From NCBI GenBank assembly GCA_016789785.1, contig JAEUQE010000083.1, positions 24,595 through 33,000 on the forward strand: a stretch of 8,406 bases of DNA, given 5' to 3'. Positions 5,636-8,406 of the stretch are shown here, piece after piece. Position 1 is the first letter of the stretch; each line of letters opens with the position of its first letter. The translations under genes were made by a program, and so were the position numbers. The DNA is from Bryobacterales bacterium (GTDB taxonomy: Bacteria > Acidobacteriota > Terriglobia > Bryobacterales > Bryobacteraceae). The notes below the pieces were generated by a model, which did not search any database, was not told the origin of the DNA, and saw only the letters and a list, made by a program, of their open reading frames with translations.

Positions 5636-7371
5636 TTGAGCACGCACTGTGGATGCTTGTGGTCTTCCTCAGTGCGGGCTACTATCTTTTCCTCGCGATT
5701 CTGTTCTTTCCGCAGCGGCGCGTTTCCCAAGCGGGGATTCCTGCCTGGATGGCCAGTTCAGCCGCGTGCGCCGCGCTCTACATCGCCGTCGGCATGCGTT
5801 TCTATGAAGCGGCCCTTGGCAGTGAAGTGCCGCGCAGTGAACTGTGGCATGGCCTCTCGATCGGTTTCGGCATGGTGGCGCTTGCTTCTTTCGCACGATT
5901 GGCTTTCCTCGCGATAGCGGGCGCCGAACGGCAGTTCGTAGCCGGACTGGCTGCATCCTTGGCGGCGGCGTTCTTCCCCGTCACGCTCACCATGGATATC
6001 TCAAGCGCAGGCTATGCCTCCGCCACTCCAGGGCTCTGCCTCACATGGTTCGTCGCCCGCGAACGCATCTTCGGATTCACTCTGAACCGGCAGTCTGCAT
6101 TCGCGCTCGCGGTTGGGGTGTCGGCAGCCGCGTACCTGTTTCTGGTGCGGCGCATCTCGGGGTTCATCGAGGATCAATTCCAGGCCGTTGGCGCGCTTGT
6201 GGAGATACTCCTCCTCTTCGCGGCTGGCCTGCTCTGGATTCCGATCTACCGCACCATCCTGCGATTTTCCACACGGCGCACGCAGGAGTACACCAGCTTC
6301 GCGAAAACCGTGGTGGAAGATGCCGCGCTCATTCTCGATGTGGGCCGCCGCAGCCAGTTCTTCTGCGAGCAACTGAAGGAGCGTTTCGGTTTCCGCACGG
6401 TGATCCTGCTCCATTCAGATGACGTGCCTGCAACCGGCCTTGAGAACGCGTCCGACGCCACGCACATCCGCGATGCGGCCGGCGCCTCCTTGGAACTCAT
6501 GCGCCGTCGCGGCTGCAACTACCTGTTCCCGCTGCGCCAGCGCCAGAGATTGACAGGAGTGCTTCTCATTGACACTTCGCCGCTCGTGTATCTGGATGAT
6601 CGCGAGCCTGTACTGGTTGCGTTGACGGCGCAGATTTCGCAGTCCATGGAAGCTTGCCGTGTGGTGGAAGAGAAGATCGTGCTGGAGCGTGAACTTGTGC
6701 GCAAGGAGAATCTGGCGAACCTCGGCAAGGCGGCCGCGACACTCGCGCACGAGATCAAGAATCCGCTGAGCGCCATTAAGACCATCGCCCAAGTGATGCG
6801 CGAAGATCAGGCGCTCGCCGCGGAATACGATCGCGACCTGAGCTTCCTGGTGAGCGAATCGGACCGCTTGGACCGTTCGGTCCGCCAGTTGTTGGGCTTC
6901 GCAAAAACCTCGCAGCCACTCGATCAGCATGTCGATCTCACCGCGCTTGTCGAAACCACGGCGGCCGGCATCGCACGGCAGGCCGAATCGGCGGGCGTGC
7001 TGCTGATCTCGAACATCGCGCCCGGACTCATCGCGGAGCACTCCAACGCCGAACTCGTGCAGCAGATCGTCCTGAATCTGCTGCTGAACGCGCTGCACGC
7101 TTCGCCATCCGGCAGCGAACTGCAGGTCACAGCCGAATCCGTCCGTCCGTTCATCCGGCTCACCATTCGCGATGAGGGACCGGGCATTCCACCGGAGCTT
7201 CGCAACAAAGTCTTCGACCCCTTCTTTACGACGAAACAGAAAGGCACGGGGCTTGGCCTCGCCATCGTTCGAAAGAATGTACAGTTACTAAGTGGGAGGG
7301 TGCGCTTCGAGTTTCCAGACTCCGGCGGCACCATCGCCGTGGTCGAACTGCCCATGGATCGTACGGCATGA
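5629..7371 (+). CDS. Membrane sensor histidine kinase with multi-pass N-terminus and GAF-like domain
   Basis: This 580-residue protein is a two-component sensor. Residues 1-210 hold about six or seven hydrophobic segments, approximately 5-27, 39-56, 72-97, 103-123, 128-143, 155-173 and 187-207. Residues 225-345 look like a GAF fold (VILLHSDD, then LFPLRQRQRLTGVLLID). A short coiled coil (345-362) leads to the HisKA domain with His374 in LAHEIKNPLSAIKT. The ATPase domain shows the N box with Asn483 and Asn487, G1 RDEGPGIP (Asp515), F box VFDPFFTTK and G2 GTGLGLAIV. All kinase motifs are intact. The ATG overlaps the ketosynthase stop by 7 bases and has no clear ribosome site, so translation is probably coupled. 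No response regulator lies in the window. The membrane part probably senses a lipid-soluble or envelope cue; that is inference from the architecture. Confidence 0.94.
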   Translation: MLIEHALWMLVVFLSAGYYLFLAILFFPQRRVSQAGIPAWMASSAACAALYIAVGMRFYEAALGSEVPRSELWHGLSIGFGMVALASFARLAFLAIAGAERQFVAGLAASLAAAFFPVTLTMDISSAGYASATPGLCLTWFVARERIFGFTLNRQSAFALAVGVSAAAYLFLVRRISGFIEDQFQAVGALVEILLLFAAGLLWIPIYRTILRFSTRRTQEYTSFAKTVVEDAALILDVGRRSQFFCEQLKERFGFRTVILLHSDDVPATGLENASDATHIRDAAGASLELMRRRGCNYLFPLRQRQRLTGVLLIDTSPLVYLDDREPVLVALTAQISQSMEACRVVEEKIVLERELVRKENLANLGKAAATLAHEIKNPLSAIKTIAQVMREDQALAAEYDRDLSFLVSESDRLDRSVRQLLGFAKTSQPLDQHVDLTALVETTAAGIARQAESAGVLLISNIAPGLIAEHSNAELVQQIVLNLLLNALHASPSGSELQVTAESVRPFIRLTIRDEGPGIPPELRNKVFDPFFTTKQKGTGLGLAIVRKNVQLLSGRVRFEFPDSGGTIAVVELPMDRTA

Positions 7372-8406
7372 AACTGCTACTCAGCACCGTGCTTTCCTGC
7401 TCGATGGTCGCGCATGCGCAGATCCTGCCGCAGCCCGTGTTGCAGAACTTGCGCGCCGGAATCCGTGAGGTCTACAATCTCGATCACGACGCGGCAATCC
7501 GCCGCTTCGAACGCATGACTCAAGAACAGCCTCGCGATCCCGCCGGGTATGCGTATCTCGCGTGGGCCACATGGTTGAAGGAACTGGCGAAGCTGCAGGA
7601 GCTGAGCATCGATCGCTTTGCCGATAGCGACTTCTTCTCCAACAAGCAGCGGCCGATGCCAGGACTGAACGAACAGACCGGCGTCCGCATCCGCGAATGG
7701 AATTCCAAGGCTCAGGAATTGGCGCTTGAGCGGTGGCGTGCGAATAGTATCGATCAAGGAGCGCTCTTCCTGCTCGGCTTCGCCTATCAGACCTCGGCGA
7801 GCATTGAGGTGTCCCTGCGCCGAAGCTGGTATTCCGCGTTTCGCGAGGGCAGCAAGACCTTCCGCTATCATCGCGAACTATTGAAGCTCAACAGTGAAGC
7901 GCATGATGCACGGCTCGCCAATGGAGTCTATCTGTATGTAGCGGGGAGTCTGCGATGGGTGGAGAAGGCTGTGGCGATCTTCATCGGGTACTACGGGAAC
8001 CGGGAGCGCGGCAAACAGGAACTGGAGATCGCGGCTTCGAAAGCCCAACTGGCAGGCGACGATGCCCGCATCATCCTCGCATTGATCTACGCACGCGAGC
8101 AACGCTTCGACGCGGCACTGCGGCACATAGGCGACCTCGCCTCACGCTATCCATCGAACCATCTGCTGCGGCTGGAACAAAGCGGCCTGCATCTTCGCCG
8201 GCGGGATTTCGACGCAGCCATCCGCACCTATCAGGATCTGCTGACGGCGGCCACCCGCGTGGAGAAATCGCTGGTGTACAACCGGCTGGGTGTGGCTCAT
8301 CGAGAGAAGGGCGACTTCGTCCAGGCCACGGGCTGGTTTGCGCGGGTGCTGGCCGATCGTGATGCCAGCGCGAGATCAGGCACGATTGCGAGGCTCGAGT
8401 TGGGCC
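7368..8406 (+). CDS. Secreted tetratricopeptide-repeat protein (3' partial)
   Basis: The visible 346 residues begin with a signal peptide (MKLLLSTVLSCSMVAHAQ, probable cut after AHA), so the protein is exported to the periplasm or outside. A TPR-like unit lies at about 29-62. The central part (65-225) is helical but less clearly repetitive, with a hydrophobic stretch near 200-209. Typical TPR units appear at about 233-264, 267-299 (FDAAIRTYQDLL) and 301-334 (LGVAHREKGDFVQATGWFARVL), and more may follow beyond the edge. TPR arrays bind proteins or act as scaffolds; the partner is unknown. A lipobox reading at Cys11 is weak. The start overlaps the kinase stop as ATGA, which ties it to the same operon and suggests a role in envelope assembly or signalling. 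It ends at the window edge, so length and later domains are unknown. Confidence 0.85.
   Translation, partial: MKLLLSTVLSCSMVAHAQILPQPVLQNLRAGIREVYNLDHDAAIRRFERMTQEQPRDPAGYAYLAWATWLKELAKLQELSIDRFADSDFFSNKQRPMPGLNEQTGVRIREWNSKAQELALERWRANSIDQGALFLLGFAYQTSASIEVSLRRSWYSAFREGSKTFRYHRELLKLNSEAHDARLANGVYLYVAGSLRWVEKAVAIFIGYYGNRERGKQELEIAASKAQLAGDDARIILALIYAREQRFDAALRHIGDLASRYPSNHLLRLEQSGLHLRRRDFDAAIRTYQDLLTAATRVEKSLVYNRLGVAHREKGDFVQATGWFARVLADRDASARSGTIARLELG

Noticed and set aside
4244..5647. A 467-codon open frame on the minus strand across the carrier protein and ketosynthase
   Set aside because: It is the antisense shadow of a ketosynthase with all catalytic residues; the translation shows no recognisable domain.
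5669..7355. Several minus-strand open frames of 90-230 codons across the kinase gene
   Set aside because: They are antisense to a kinase with complete HisKA and HATPase motifs, and none shows domain-like sequence or a ribosome site.
7368..7400. Lipoprotein signal at Cys11 of the TPR protein
   Set aside because: The residues before the cysteine (VLS) are a poor lipobox because of Leu at -2, and the AHA|Q site for signal peptidase I fits better.
3478..8406. Similarity to exosortase (XrtA/PEP-CTERM) loci, which also combine a polysaccharide deacetylase, carrier protein, membrane GAF kinase and TPR protein
   Set aside because: No exosortase, PEP-CTERM protein or glycosyltransferase is seen; the kinase has a normal HEIKN box rather than the HDLKN I associate with PrsK; and the deacetylase has no long C-terminal extension. 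The resemblance is only in gene types.

Overview
The window is GC-rich and gene-dense, with a divergent layout around one short intergenic gap (2154-2228). To the left, on the minus strand, are a bacterial microcompartment (BMC) hexameric shell protein and a CoA-acylating aldehyde dehydrogenase that runs off the window edge. To the right, on the plus strand, six genes are packed head to tail and run off the other edge. They encode an enolase-superfamily (mandelate racemase subgroup) enzyme, a polysaccharide deacetylase, an acyl carrier protein, a FabF-type ketosynthase, a membrane sensor histidine kinase with a GAF-like middle, and a secreted TPR protein. No RNA gene, CRISPR array, insertion sequence, attachment site or obvious terminator was seen.

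The content suggests a soil-type bacterium with a metabolosome locus. Acidobacteriota of the Solibacter/Bryobacter kind would fit the GC-rich coding, the BMC genes and the TPR-rich proteins. This is a guess from general character; no marker gene is present and another phylum is possible.

Left arm (1-2153, minus): the shell protein is followed after 21 bases by the aldehyde dehydrogenase, so the two are almost certainly co-transcribed and the operon continues beyond position 1. Together they point to a metabolosome that handles an aldehyde inside a protein shell and converts it to an acyl-CoA. The dehydrogenase carries a long Pro/Ala-rich C-terminal extension with two similar amphipathic helices, which look like tandem encapsulation peptides. 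A third, conserved-looking segment is cut by the window edge.

Right arm (2229-8406, plus): gaps or overlaps between successive genes are 10 bases, then overlaps of 28, 4, 7 and 4 bases, so this reads as one translationally coupled operon. The deacetylase, carrier protein and ketosynthase suggest acyl-chain and glycan or envelope chemistry. The histidine kinase and exported TPR protein suggest envelope sensing. How the sugar-acid-type enzyme at the head relates either to the BMC or to the downstream genes cannot be read from the sequence. The most noteworthy items are the dehydrogenase tail, unusual residues in the shell protein, and the ACP-ketosynthase-kinase operon.
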